The notes beneath the pieces are model-generated. The model was not told the origin of the DNA and made no database searches. It saw only the letters and a list, made by a program, of their open reading frames with translations. This document shows positions 28,901-39,077 of a stretch of 64,000 bases of DNA, one piece after another. A program made the translations under genes and the position numbers. The stretch lies in the NCBI GenBank assembly GCA_020055645.1, contig CM034548.1:20646001-20710000 (forward strand), given 5' to 3'. This stretch comes from Tomocerus qinae. Its lineage: Eukaryota; Arthropoda; Collembola; Entomobryomorpha; Tomoceridae. How positions within the stretch are numbered: the stretch's first letter is position 1; each line of letters begins with the position of its first letter.

Positions 28901-31090
28901 GAGATCCTGCACTGTCTGTATAAGTTCTAACTTATGACTTATCTCTAGGTAGCTTTAATGCGTATTTTATGCCTAACAGTTTTATATTATGCATGAGATC
29001 ATTCAGAGAGTGAAAAGCCAAGCTTCGTTTTATTGCCGATTACCTTACAAATAATAACTTGGGTAGTTAAAAACACAAAACGAAATCGTAGTGTGTTAAA
29101 ACGAATACATTATTGGGTTGTAAATAATCATTATTATACAGATTTATCATTACAACATTTCACTGCTACTGCAATGTTACGATAGTATATACACAAAGTT
29201 CTCCTTCAGCCATTCAACGCCATAAATATTCAGAAATAAGTACCCTAACTTTGAGACAATTATGTCTGAGATCCTAATTACATGTAAGTGAAAATGCTCT
29301 GAGGATTGATAAAATCTACGCATAGATCCATACAGGAAAATAGTAGAAAATGAAAACACGAGTATTTGTAGTGAGACTGATTAAAGACGTTCTTCTGGGT
29401 TAAAGATGAGACTTTTTAAATTTTATTATTAATTTAGCAGAGTAGGAGTGCATATCGAACGGCGTTTTTTGTAGGAAGTTATGAATGGCTGTAATTGTAA
29501 GTCCACCTTCATATTACTGATTGTAATAATGCGACATTATAATTAACAATATCGCTGATTATCAGTATGCAAAGCCACTTAACTTGTACTTTTACTCTAG
29601 GTAGGTCAATTCATTCATTGTACAAAAGGTCTTATCCTCAAGATTTTTCCTTCCTATCATTATTTCAGCCATTCATTTCGTTCTGGCAATGTTTACCAAC
29701 AACTAATTCTTGAGTGTAGGTAGCTTATCTGTCATGCCAATCTTCACTGCGTCGTTTTTACTAATATCTTGACAAAAGGAGCTTCTCTCTCAATCTACAG
29801 TTGGCTGCTGCCGTATCAAAATGATATACTACTTGAATTTATTGCACAAGTAGATCATATCAACTATCATTAAGCTCTTATTTATTTATGTACATTACCT
29901 TATTAGAATTTATTTGCTGTACGCATCTTAATGTGTGACTTGACGTTCATTTTTGTCAGCCAGACCAAGCCTATAAAGAAAGTTTTCATTCAACCCAGAC
30001 TGACAATGTGCATTTTATTCCTCCTGCTATGCGTGTATCTTTTAGTAGTCAGCGATGAGAATGAGAATGCTTTCTATTCTTAAATCATGAATATTTTCTT
30101 TTCATTAAGCACAGAAGACAACCTAACAGCTCCAAAACTCCAATAATTAAGGCAAAACAACAATGTAGTTATTTGTATGCTTGTCCGATAAATTATAACA
30201 GTTTATACTGCCTCCTGCTTATACAAATAAATATGCAGACTTACATTTAATCAACGTGTAACCTTCACTTCGTGACAATTAAAAATGCCAGCTAAGGGAC
30301 ATGCCCTTGGCAAGTCACTATAAGTAACACAAACAAGTAGCTTAGCCATACAGTTTACTTTATTCCAACTCTAACTTGTAAACGCATACTTCAACTATCA
30401 TTAACACCTCATATGAAATCTTAAGTCAATTAAACCTAGATAATAATCATTAAAGGATTACATGACATGCATTCAAACAATCCATTTAACAATGCAAGTT
30501 AATCTTAATCTAAATTGACTAAGTTTACCTATAAGATGCATTTCTAAATTAATTGTAAATTGTTTTTGTCATATGGCGACAATCTAGTTTCATTATCTTA
30601 TGCTTAATTATGATTTTTAAAGTTTTAAACAGTAGCTTCTATCACATTCTATTTATACCTAAGTACATTATATGCTTATGGAAATAAAAATACCCAGCGT
30701 AACAAGAAAATTTCTCCTAAGAAATAGAAGGTTTTAAGAAAACGAAAGTTACTATTACTTGAATTATCATATTAGAAATTCATTTCTAGGTTAAAGTCAA
30801 ATAAATCCGGGAATGTCATCCATTCTAAGGTTAACGTACTAAATTATCTAAATATAACAAAATTAAGCTAGGTTACAATTTACGCTGTTAATTAGTCAAT
30901 TTATAATTAGTATGTAAATTTTAAAGTGAAATGTAACTTATCCTACATTGTTTTCTTTGTGGTGAATGTAAATACATATATAAACTATTGGTAATGTGAA
31001 GCAATATGTATCATAATATGTTTGATTTTCCTAAATTACAACAATAGTAACTATAATTTTAGACAGCATTTAGGTGGGGTTGAATACGTC
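19980..31090. other. Long AT-rich spacer without recognisable genes
   Basis: About 11 kb with no ORF that looks coding: the few frames over 60 codons (for example 24517-24792 and 26318-26527) have random-like, hydrophobic or AT-driven composition and no supporting splice context. The only structured material I noticed is the degenerate direct repeats near 26 kb, listed separately. Confidence 0.55.
25987..26535. repeat. Degenerate direct repeats around a TGTCGCTTATGAT core
   Basis: The core TGTCGCTTATGATAAAATG or close variants occurs at about 25987, 26010 and 26050. A longer segment starting with it at 26050-26160 recurs at about 26424-26535. Shared blocks in order are TTATGATGAT, TTTCG, CTAAAA, AATACTT, ATTCGAAAG-like and CAAGGACT. 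Divergence is high, so these are old copies. They may be relics of a tandemly arranged unit of about 370 bp. Confidence 0.5.
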
Positions 31091-31096
31091 CTAATA

Positions 31097-31208
31097 CCGC
31101 CCCCCCCCATTCGAATACCCACCCCCGTCCTACTACCTCCCGGCATACTACCCCGCGGTTCGATTAGCCCCCCGTTAGACTACTTCCCCGTTACATTACC
31201 CCCCCCCA
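31097..31208. repeat. C-rich tract with multiple C runs (G-quadruplex/i-motif candidate)
   Basis: Within roughly 112 bases of otherwise AT-rich DNA the plus strand carries repeated C runs: nine or more Cs near 31099, five near 31132, then four, six, four and nine Cs to 31207. They are spaced by 10-20 base words such as GTTAGACTACTT and GTTACATTA. The regular spacing suggests a degenerated C-rich tandem repeat. The minus strand would be G-rich with more than four G runs. Confidence 0.6.
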
Positions 31209-31826
31209 CGAAACGGTAATAAATAATTGATACTAATCGACCACGATACTATACAGGGTGGTCGGAAATGAACTAGGACTTTTGACTTCCACCTTTAATA
31301 ATTCTGGAACAGGTAATGATATTACAACAAGAATACCAGCATCTTAAAGAGCATGCGTTTCTTAGTCAGATTCGAAATTTTGAGTCCTATACTAGGACTG
31401 AAACTGCATAAGATAGGGTGCGAAACAAATGAAAAGCGAAAACTGGCTTTCTGTCCTTTTATTTGGACTTGACCTGTCGTTTTTGAACTGAAACTGGGAA
31501 AATCAAGCAGGGAGCAGAAATTGTCCAAAATCCACTCCTATGGCTTCTATCCACACACTAAATTCAAAAGTTCAACTTTCATTTCAAAGCTTAAACATCG
31601 AATGCCTAAAAGATGAATTTGTCAGAGGCGAGGACACACGGAATGCAAATTATTGAATTAATTTTGAACTGTAAAATTCTTGGCTTTAGAATGTTCCAAG
31701 ACATGGATGTTCCTTAGTGGTGATTGTGAGTTAAAGCGTTTAACTTTACAGTCCGGGCCTAATTCAATAATTTTAAGTAATGGAAGGGAGCTATGTTTTA
31801 AGAAAATCACTTTTGGATCGTTGGCC

Positions 31827-32027
31827 AATGGACCAGTTGGCTATTCACGCAGCGCCCCATCAGCGAGACACCACAACATAAAAAGATAAACACAACAGCC
31901 GAGTTTCGGTCCGCCGCAGTGTCCATAAACCATTAGGCGGTCGGCCGAAAGTCGGCTACAGGTCTATCTTTTTAATGTCGTGGTGTCTCGCTGATGGGGC
32001 GCTGAGTGAATAGCCAACTGGTCCATT
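31827..32027. repeat. Internal hairpin (inverted repeat) inside the long-TIR element
   Basis: A second palindrome starts AATGGACCAGTTGG and ends with its reverse complement at 32027. Arms are about 88 bases, including CAGCGCCCCATCAGCGAGAC on the left with its complement on the right, and the central loop is short and GC-richer. It occupies the middle of the larger element and could be its own centre or a separate foldback insertion. Confidence 0.7.
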
Positions 32028-32177
32028 AAAAATAACCAAAGAAATGTTTCTAAATAATGACCTAAACTTTGAAATGAAAAATTAACTTTTGAATTTAGAA
32101 TCGTAGGAGTGGATTTTGGACACTTTCTGCTCCCTGCTTGATTTTCCCTGTTTCAGTTCAAAAACGACAGGTCAAGT

Positions 32178-32426
32178 CAAGGCTGTATTGAGGGGGTGGG
32201 CTTTGGGGGCTAAAGCCCCCCCCGAAATCCAAGAAAAAAGGAAAGTATTTTTCAAAATACCAAAAAATTTCGCGCTTCGCGCGATTTTATGTGATTTTTA
32301 GGCTATTTTTGACTCATTTTAGACAAAATAAGCCAAAAATTTTCGCGCTTCGCGCGATTATGCCTAATAGATATTGTCCTATGATATCATAGCCCCCACC
32401 GAAATCGATTTCTAAATACAGTACTG
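32178..32426. mobile_element. Nested 249-bp hAT-like MITE with 8-bp target duplication
   Basis: The insert is flanked by perfect 8-bp repeats GGTCAAGT at 32170-32177 and 32427-32434. Its ends are imperfect inverted repeats: left CAAGGCTGTATTGAG and right, reverse-complemented, CAGTACTGTATTTAG. The other arm of the host element (31467-31474, read in reverse complement) shows the uninterrupted site with a single GGTCAAGT, which proves the insertion. An 8-bp duplication and a CA(G) start fit the hAT superfamily. The interior contains two copies of a CGCGCTTCGCGCG palindrome in AT-rich sequence. Confidence 0.8.
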
Positions 32427-32760
32427 GGTCAAGTCCAAATAAAAGGACAGAAAGCCAGTTTACGCTTTTTATTTGTTTCGCACCCTACCTTATGCAGTTA
32501 CAATCCTAATATGGGACTCAAAATTTCGAATCTGACTAAGAAACGCATGCTCTTTAAGATGCTGGTATTCTTGTTGTAATATCATTACCTGTTCCAGAAT
32601 TATTAAAGGTGGAAGTCAAAAGTCCTAGTTCATTTCCGACCACCCTGTATAGTAAAGAAAAAAATTAAATGGTAAAAACGAGATTGGTCTTTACTATTAA
32701 TTACTTGATAATAATAATTCACTTGTTATAATAGTAATAAAATCTTCTGGATAAACTAAT

Positions 32761-34143
32761 TAGAGTCCCCTGAGTAGACTGGAGATCATCGGGGAATAGT
32801 TTAGAGTCCACTGGATAAACTAAAGAAATACCGAGAATGGCTTAGAGACCACTGGATAGACTGGAGGTGATCGGGGAATAGTTTAGAGTCCACTGGATAG
32901 ACTGGAGGTGATCGGGGAATAGTTTAGAGTCCACTGGATAGACTGGAGATAATCGGGGAATGGTTTAGAGTCCACTGGATAGACTGGAGATAATCGGGGA
33001 AAAGTTTAGAGTCCACTGGATAGACTGGAGATGATCGGGGAAAAGTTTAGAGTCCACTGGATAGACTGGAGATAATCGGGGAATGGTTTAGAGTCCACTG
33101 GATAGACTGGAGATAATCGGGGAATAGTTTAGAGTCCACTGGATAGACTGGAGATGATCGGGGAAAAGTTTAGAGTCCACTGGATAGACTGGCGGTTTAG
33201 AGTCCACTGGATAGACTGGAGATAATCGGGGAATAGTTTAGAGTCCACTGGATAGACTGGAGATTATCGGGGAATAGTTTAGAGTCCACTGGATAGACTG
33301 GCGGTTTAGAGTCCACTGGATAGACTGGAGATGATCGGGGAATAGTTTAGAGTCCACTGGATAGACTGGCGGTTTAGAGTCCACTGGATAGACTGGAGAT
33401 TATCGGGGAATAGTTTAGAGTCCACTGGATAGACTGGCGGTTTAGAGTCCACTGGATAGACTGGAGATGATCGGGGAATAGTTTAGAGTCCACTGGATAG
33501 ACTGGAGATTATCGGGGAATAGTTTAGAGTCCACTGGATACACTGGAGATTATCGGGGAATAGTTTAGAGTCCACTGGATAGACTGGAGATGATTGGGGA
33601 AAAGTTTAGAGTCCGCTGGATAGACTGGAGATGATCGGAGAATAGTTAAGAGTCCACTGGATAGACTGGAGATAATGGGGGAATAGTTTAGAGTCCACTG
33701 GATAGACTGGAGATTATCGGGGAATAGTTTAGAGTCCACTGGATAGACTGGAGATGATCGGGGAATAGTTTAGAGTCCACTGGATAGACTGGAGATAATC
33801 GGGGAATAGTTTAGAGTCCACTGGATAGACTGGAGATTATCGGGGAATAGTTTAGAGTCCACTGGATAGACTGGAGATGATCGGGGAATAGTTTAGAGTC
33901 CACTGGATAGACTGGAGATGATCGGGGAATAGTTTAGAGTCCACTGGATAGACTGGAGATGATCGGGGAATAGTTTAGAGTCCACTGGATAGACTGGAGA
34001 TAATCGGGGAATAGTTTAGAGTCCACTGAGCAGACTAAAGAAAAACGGGGAATGTCTTAGAGTCCACGGGATAGACTAAAGAAAAACGGGGAATACTTTA
34101 TAGTCCATTGGATAAACTAAAGAAAATCGGGGAATAGTTTAGT
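32761..34143. repeat. Satellite/minisatellite array, 41-bp unit
   Basis: Roughly 34 tandem copies of a 41-bp unit containing GAGTCCACTGGATAGACTGG followed by AGATAATCGGGGAATAGTTTA. Units are very similar in the middle and degenerate toward both edges (for example GATAAACTAAAGAAA variants at the ends). A 27-bp truncated unit in which GACTGGCGGTTTA replaces the second half appears four times, near 33191, 33300, 33369 and 33437. Because 41 is not a multiple of three, open frames crossing the array are artefacts. Confidence 0.95.
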
Positions 34144-34319
34144 CTAATAATCGGTACACTTTTATTCTTGGCTCCATCCTTCAAAGAGTTCAGCTTAAGA
34201 ATGAATTCAAGCCTCTAAAGTAGGTCCTTTTATACTCTCCAAATTCCTTTGTTTTTCACCCCCCCGTCTGTTCTTGACACTGCCATTCCGTGTTCATTCT
34301 CAATTTTGAATATATTTGC

Positions 34320-34735
34320 ATAATTTTGTATTTTTTAATCCTAATTTGAGTGATTTGCATAATTTTCATTTTAATCCTAATTTGAATATATTTGCATAAT
34401 TTGCATTTGAATCTTAAATTGAGTGTAATTGCATAGTTTGCATTTAAATCTTAATTTGAGTGTATTTGCTTAATTTGCATTTTCATCCTAATTTGAATTT
34501 GAATATTATTCATCCTAATTTGAATATTTTCATCCTAATTTGAATATTTTCCTCCTAATTTGAATATTTTCATCCTAATTCGAATATTTTCATCCTTATT
34601 TGAATATTTTCATCATAATTTCAATATTTCCATCCGAATTTGAATATTTTTATCCTAATTTGAATATTTTTATCCTAATTTGAATATTTTTATCCTAATT
34701 TGAATACTTTCATCCTTATTCTTTTTAGCCATTTT
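34320..34735. repeat. AT-rich minisatellite, 20-bp unit with a longer degenerate unit upstream
   Basis: From about 34495 to 34715 the word CATCCTAATTTGAATATTTT repeats every 20 bases with small changes. Upstream, from about 34320 to 34495, a longer unit of roughly 45-50 bases alternates CCTAATTTGAATATATTTG with CATAATTTGCATTT. The shorter repeat looks derived from part of the longer one. Confidence 0.85.
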
Positions 34736-34868
34736 AATTTGAATAGTATTCTGACTAATTTACATATTTTTTCCCCTGCATGCATTCTTTTTCATTTTCT
34801 TTGTCTCCTATTGAAGTCTCTGGATGTTGGATTGGAAAAGATGGCAGATTCTTTGTTCTGAAAAATCG

Positions 34869-34902
34869 TATAAAAATGGAGGCCGGTGAGCCTGGAGAGT
34901 CA
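34869..34902 (+). promoter_or_regulatory. TATA promoter and predicted start site of piwi
   Basis: TATAAAA at 34869-34875 is followed by a TCA trinucleotide at 34900-34902. Its A, as position +1, would lie 33 bases after the first T of the TATA box, the usual spacing. This predicts a 5' UTR of about 164 bases to the ATG at 35066. The promoter lies only about 130 bases past the end of the AT-rich minisatellite. Confidence 0.5.
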
Positions 34903-35065
34903 CAATTCTCCTGATCTTCAGAGAGAAAGGACCTCAAGAAAACTCTCCTGGACTCTCCTGGACCTGCTGCCAAGTTTCTTCATTCGAGCATCTTCATCGC
35001 TGAACTCTGATCCGACCGAATTTCACTTTTCTGGATTCTGTGCCGAAGTTCTCCTCCACTCCAAG

Positions 35066-38000
35066 ATGAGCTACCCTCCTCCGACGCCTGCACCGATGGG
35101 CAGAGGACGAGCCCGAGGTCGGGTACGAGCTGACTACCCCAGAACTGGATCTCCTCCTAGACGCCCGGGTGACCATTTTGAAACTCCCGAGACAGGCATC
35201 GGCCGCTTGAATATCTCCGCCCAACCGTAAGTGATTTTTATTCATTTAATTTTAGAGACTTATCAAACTTTCAAAAATCATTCAAAATATGACTTTTTGA
35301 ATTGTGAATTAAAAAGTATTTTGGTATTTTGCAGGAGAAGATCGGAGGATAATTCTTCGTCGGCGTCTTCGAGTTCTCCACAGCCATATATGCTGGAGAA
35401 ATTGAGCGATGCGGAAGCAGTGGGAGAGCGCGGTGCTCATCGTGGGAACCGACTTGTGGGACCGAATGTGTTTTCGGAGTCGACGGTGACACGACCGGAG
35501 GATTTGGCGAGTAAGCAGGGGACTTCTGGGACGAAGATCGGGCTTGTATCAAACTACTTTCGGTTGAGATGCCCTGCGGATTGGGCTCTTTATCAATACC
35601 GCGTGGATTTCAAGCCGCAAGAAGACCGGCTGGACGTTCGGAAGGCGATTGTTCGTGGACAGCGAGCTGTGATTGGAGCGCACATCTTCGATGGAACTCT
35701 GCTCTACAAATCATCGCCCCTGAGTGAAGAGGAGGTCGTCACCCTGCCATGCATCAACAAGAAGGACGAGACCGAAGTTGTGATGAAGCTGAGGCTCGTC
35801 GGAAAAGTCCTTCCCTCGGACCCTGTCTACACGCAGTTCTACAACATCATCGTCAGAAAATGTCTTTACGGAATGGGGCTGGAAGAGATGGGGCGGAATT
35901 TCTACGACAGTCACGCCGCCATCACCGTCAACCAACACCGTCTCCAACTCTGGCCAGGTAATTTAATTTATATTATTTAATCTCAATTAAATAAATATAT
36001 TAATTATATAAAATGAATTAAATAATATCAGGGTACGTGACATCGATGCGTAAGCACGAGAAGGATGTTCTTCTGTGCGTGGAGTTGACCCACAAAGTAC
36101 TTCGACTGGACAACGTGCTGACGGTGGTGAAGAGTCTGAAAGGGTCGGCGAGGAATTTTGAAGAGGCGGTGGAGACGGAGCTGAAAGGGGCGATCGTGAT
36201 GACTTACTACAACAGGAAGACCTACCGGGTGGACGACATCGACTTCAAGGCCAATCCACTGACCACTTTCGAGCAAGGAGGAAAACCAATCACCTATGCT
36301 GCCTACTACAAAAATCGTTACAATATCGACATCTCGGACATGCAACAACCGCTGCTCCTCTCCCGCCCCTCCAAAAAAGAATTGCATCGTGGCCACACCA
36401 ACAACATTCTTCTCATCCCCGAACTCTGCCAACTCACCGGACTCACCGACCAAATGAGAGCCAACTTCTCCCTCATGAAGGACCTCGCACAACATCTCCA
36501 CATGCCACCCAACAAAAAGACACACGCCATAACCGCCTTCATCCAAAGACTCACCTCCACTCCACAAGTAATTATTATTAATTATTATATTTAATTATTA
36601 ACATATTTATTTACATTATTTATTAATTATATTAACTTACATTAATTTATATTATCATTATCAGGTCATGGAGGACATCATGCAGTGGGAAGTCGGCTTC
36701 GACCAAAACTTGATTGACTGTCCAGGTCGCACTCTCCCTCGAGAGTCTATTCTTTTCGCCGACGGAACCAATGAACAAGCCAACGACAAAGCAGACTGGA
36801 CCATGGCTTTCCGATGTAACCTAATTTAGATTTAATTTAATTAAAATACAACTAAAATAAGTAAATATTATAAATAATATTTATTTTATTCACCAGCCAA
36901 GAAACTCCTGAACGCTGTCAACTTGCACCAATGGATAATCCTCGTCCCTCAACGAGATGCATCGGCAGTCGACAACTTGGTCCGCACTATGATGAAAGTC
37001 TCTGGGCCTCTCAATTTCCAAATTCGCCAGCCTTTAGACATGTAAATCTATAATCATATTTATTATGATTATTATATTTATATTTTAATTATATTTTAAT
37101 TAATTATATGCAGAGTGAAGCTGAATGACACTCGAATCCCGACTTACCTGAAAGCTATCGACAACGCTGAACAAAGTGGGAAGGACTTCCAAATGCTGTT
37201 CGTGATTCTGCCGAACAACAAACTGGACCTGTACTCGGCCGTCAAGAAACGCCTCAGCGTCGACATGGGCAGTAAGTGATTGTAGTTAATAGTAATAATA
37301 ATAATTGAATAGTAATAATAATAATTGAATAGAAATAATAATCTAATTAATGAATTTAGTTCCGTCGCAATGCATGTTGGCGAAGAACGCGGTGTCGAAG
37401 GGTCTGATGTCGATCGCGACCAAGATGACAATTCAGATGTGTACGAAGTTGGGCGGGGAGCCGTGGTCCATCAAGTTGCCTCTCAAGAACTTAATGGTCG
37501 TTGGATTTGATGTCTACAGCGGCGCGAAAGGCTCTGGCTTCAGCATTGGTGCCACGGTCTGCACGACTTCGGCCTCCCTGGCATCCTACTTCTCTGTCAC
37601 CTCCAACCACCAGTCCAACGAAGAACTCTCCAAGAACCTCAACCTCGACATCAAAAGTTAATCTCTCTCCTTTTAGTTAATCTAATTTATATTTAATTAT
37701 TCTTTTAATTAATTATTATTAACTTACTTGTATAGAATGCTGTAATGCCTACAAGATGAAGAACGGATTCCTGCCCGACAGAATCATCCTGTTCCGTGAT
37801 GGAGTGGGTGAAGGTCAACTGGGCTACGTCAGAGTGTTGGAAGTGCAGCAAGTTCAGGTTCCTCCATAATTCGTTAACTATAAGATAATGATAAAAGGGA
37901 TAATTAATTTAATTGTAATTAAACAGGAAGCGTTGCGTGAGTTGTACGGGGGTGAAGGGAAAGAGATTCCGAAGCTGACGTTCATCGTGGTCACCAAGAA

Positions 38001-38547
38001 GATCAACACTCGTCTGTTCGCCAAAGGATATGGGACTAAAGGAGCAGACAATCCTCCACCAGGCACCGTCGTTGACGACGTCGTCACTTTGCCAGAAAGG
38101 TATTTAATATTACTTTCCATGTAAATATATCCACAATATTCAGGACCTTGTCTCAAGTTATCTCTGTATAAAATATTATTTTCCATGTAAATATATCCAG
38201 GACCTTGTCTCCATGTAAATATATATCTTGCATAGTATCTCTTACCTGCAATACGTAAATATAAATTCTGTTGTTGATGCAGGTACGACTTTTTCCTGGT
38301 GTCGCAGACAGCTCGGCAAGGGACGGTGAGTCCGACGTCATTCAACGTTCTGTACGACAACCAAGGCCTCTCTCCGGATCGGATCCAGATTATCTCGTAC
38401 AAAATGTGCCATCTCTACTTCAACTGGTCCGGCACTGTCGCCGTCCCTGCTCCTTGTCAATACGCACACAAGCTCGCTTTCTTGACTGGAATCTCCCTCG
38501 GAAAACACGCACACCGCGCTCTCGCACACCATCTACACTTTTTGTGA
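35066..38547 (+). CDS. piwi: Piwi-clade Argonaute, ten coding exons, 876 aa
   Basis: Coding exons: 35066..35226, 35335..35957, 36032..36567, 36665..36815, 36897..37041, 37114..37271, 37360..37656, 37736..37857, 37927..38099 and 38283..38547. They total 2631 nt with every junction in frame, and introns are 69-183 bp. Piwi proteins bind piRNAs and silence transposons, mainly in the germline. The N-terminus carries Arg-Gly dipeptides (GRGRARGR, residues 12-19), typical symmetric-dimethylarginine sites for Tudor proteins. The PAZ region lies within about residues 275-400, the PIWI domain from about 555 to the end. Slicer residues are present: D642 (VVGFDVYSG), D712 (FRDGVGEGQ) and H851 (CQYAHKLA). 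Conserved blocks PPPGTVVDDV, PERYDF and SYKMCHLY are seen. Length and C-terminal Leu match the family. It is closer to Piwi/Aub-type proteins than to Ago3, by motif recall only. The eighth donor is ambiguous by six bases (CAA|GTTCAG or CAG|GTTCCT). Confidence 0.95.
38115..38232. repeat. Short tandem duplication inside the last piwi intron
   Basis: The segment TTCCATGTAAATATATCCA followed by GGACCTTGTCTC occurs twice (about 38115 and 38181), and a third partial copy of CCATGTAAATATAT follows at about 38211. This makes the intron (38100-38282, 183 bp) longer than the gene's other introns. Confidence 0.7.
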
Positions 38548-38999
38548 ACCCGCCCCCTTCTTGTAAACCCGCCCCCTTCCACCGTCCCGCTCCCCCAGCA
38601 GAATTGTTATTACCATTTTATTGATATGTAATGCCTTAGATAGTTGAAACAAGTAGATGTTAGAATATGTTGACAATTTTAATTTTCTACGTGTGTACAT
38701 TGTTACTTACCACGTTTTATGTTTTACTATTTACATCTCGTCTAAATACATGTAATACTTAAAATAATTGTTAGATAATGTCTCTTTGTTAATATGTACA
38801 AGATGTAACGTAACCTGAATTTTTTTTACTTCTGGTACGATGATTTTAAAATATTTTTATAATACCTACGACTGGGAGTATCTGATATGAGTTTGAATAG
38901 TTATGAATGGTAGAATAAGATTATGAAAGTGTTTACATGTTACATTATCCTGTTGCTGTGTGAATTTTTTGATGAGATGAGATTTTATGTTTTAGTTTT

Positions 39000-39005
39000 A
39001 ATAAA
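39000..39005 (+). terminator. Possible piwi polyadenylation signal
   Basis: AATAAA on the plus strand about 450 bases after the piwi stop codon at 38547. It is the first exact hexamer I noticed downstream; a shorter 3' UTR using a variant signal is equally possible. Confidence 0.3.
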
Positions 39006-39077
39006 TGGACAACTTTTTAGCTCATTCACTTTACATTCACTGTTTCTTGGCATTTCATTCTGTGATTTTACTCAAAT

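Larger units (their letters stand above)
31254..32647. mobile_element. Non-autonomous DNA element with about 320-bp terminal inverted repeats
   Basis: The element begins CAGGGTGGTCGGAAATGAAC at 31254 and ends with its reverse complement at 32647. The inverted arms continue for about 320 bases (left about 31254-31580, right about 32060-32647) with only scattered mismatches. The first 130 bases or so are identical by eye. The flanks are TA (possibly TATA) on both sides, so a TA target duplication is likely, as in Tc1/mariner-type elements; the class remains inferred because no transposase is present. The right arm is interrupted by a second element at 32178-32426. A smaller palindrome sits in the centre. 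Confidence 0.8.

Noticed and set aside
33524-33739. 71-codon minus-strand frame with the repeating motif SIQWTLNYSP
   Set aside because: It is the 41-bp satellite read through three frames; the periodic peptide is a by-product of the DNA repeat.
34886-35065. 60-codon in-frame upstream extension of the piwi reading frame
   Set aside because: It has no ATG and begins inside the predicted 5' UTR, just upstream of the expected transcription start; the ATG at 35066 gives a normal Piwi N-terminus.
36028-36567. 179-codon minus-strand frame opposite piwi exon 3
   Set aside because: It is a shadow of the GC-rich piwi exon, whose plus-strand reading is clearly the real one.
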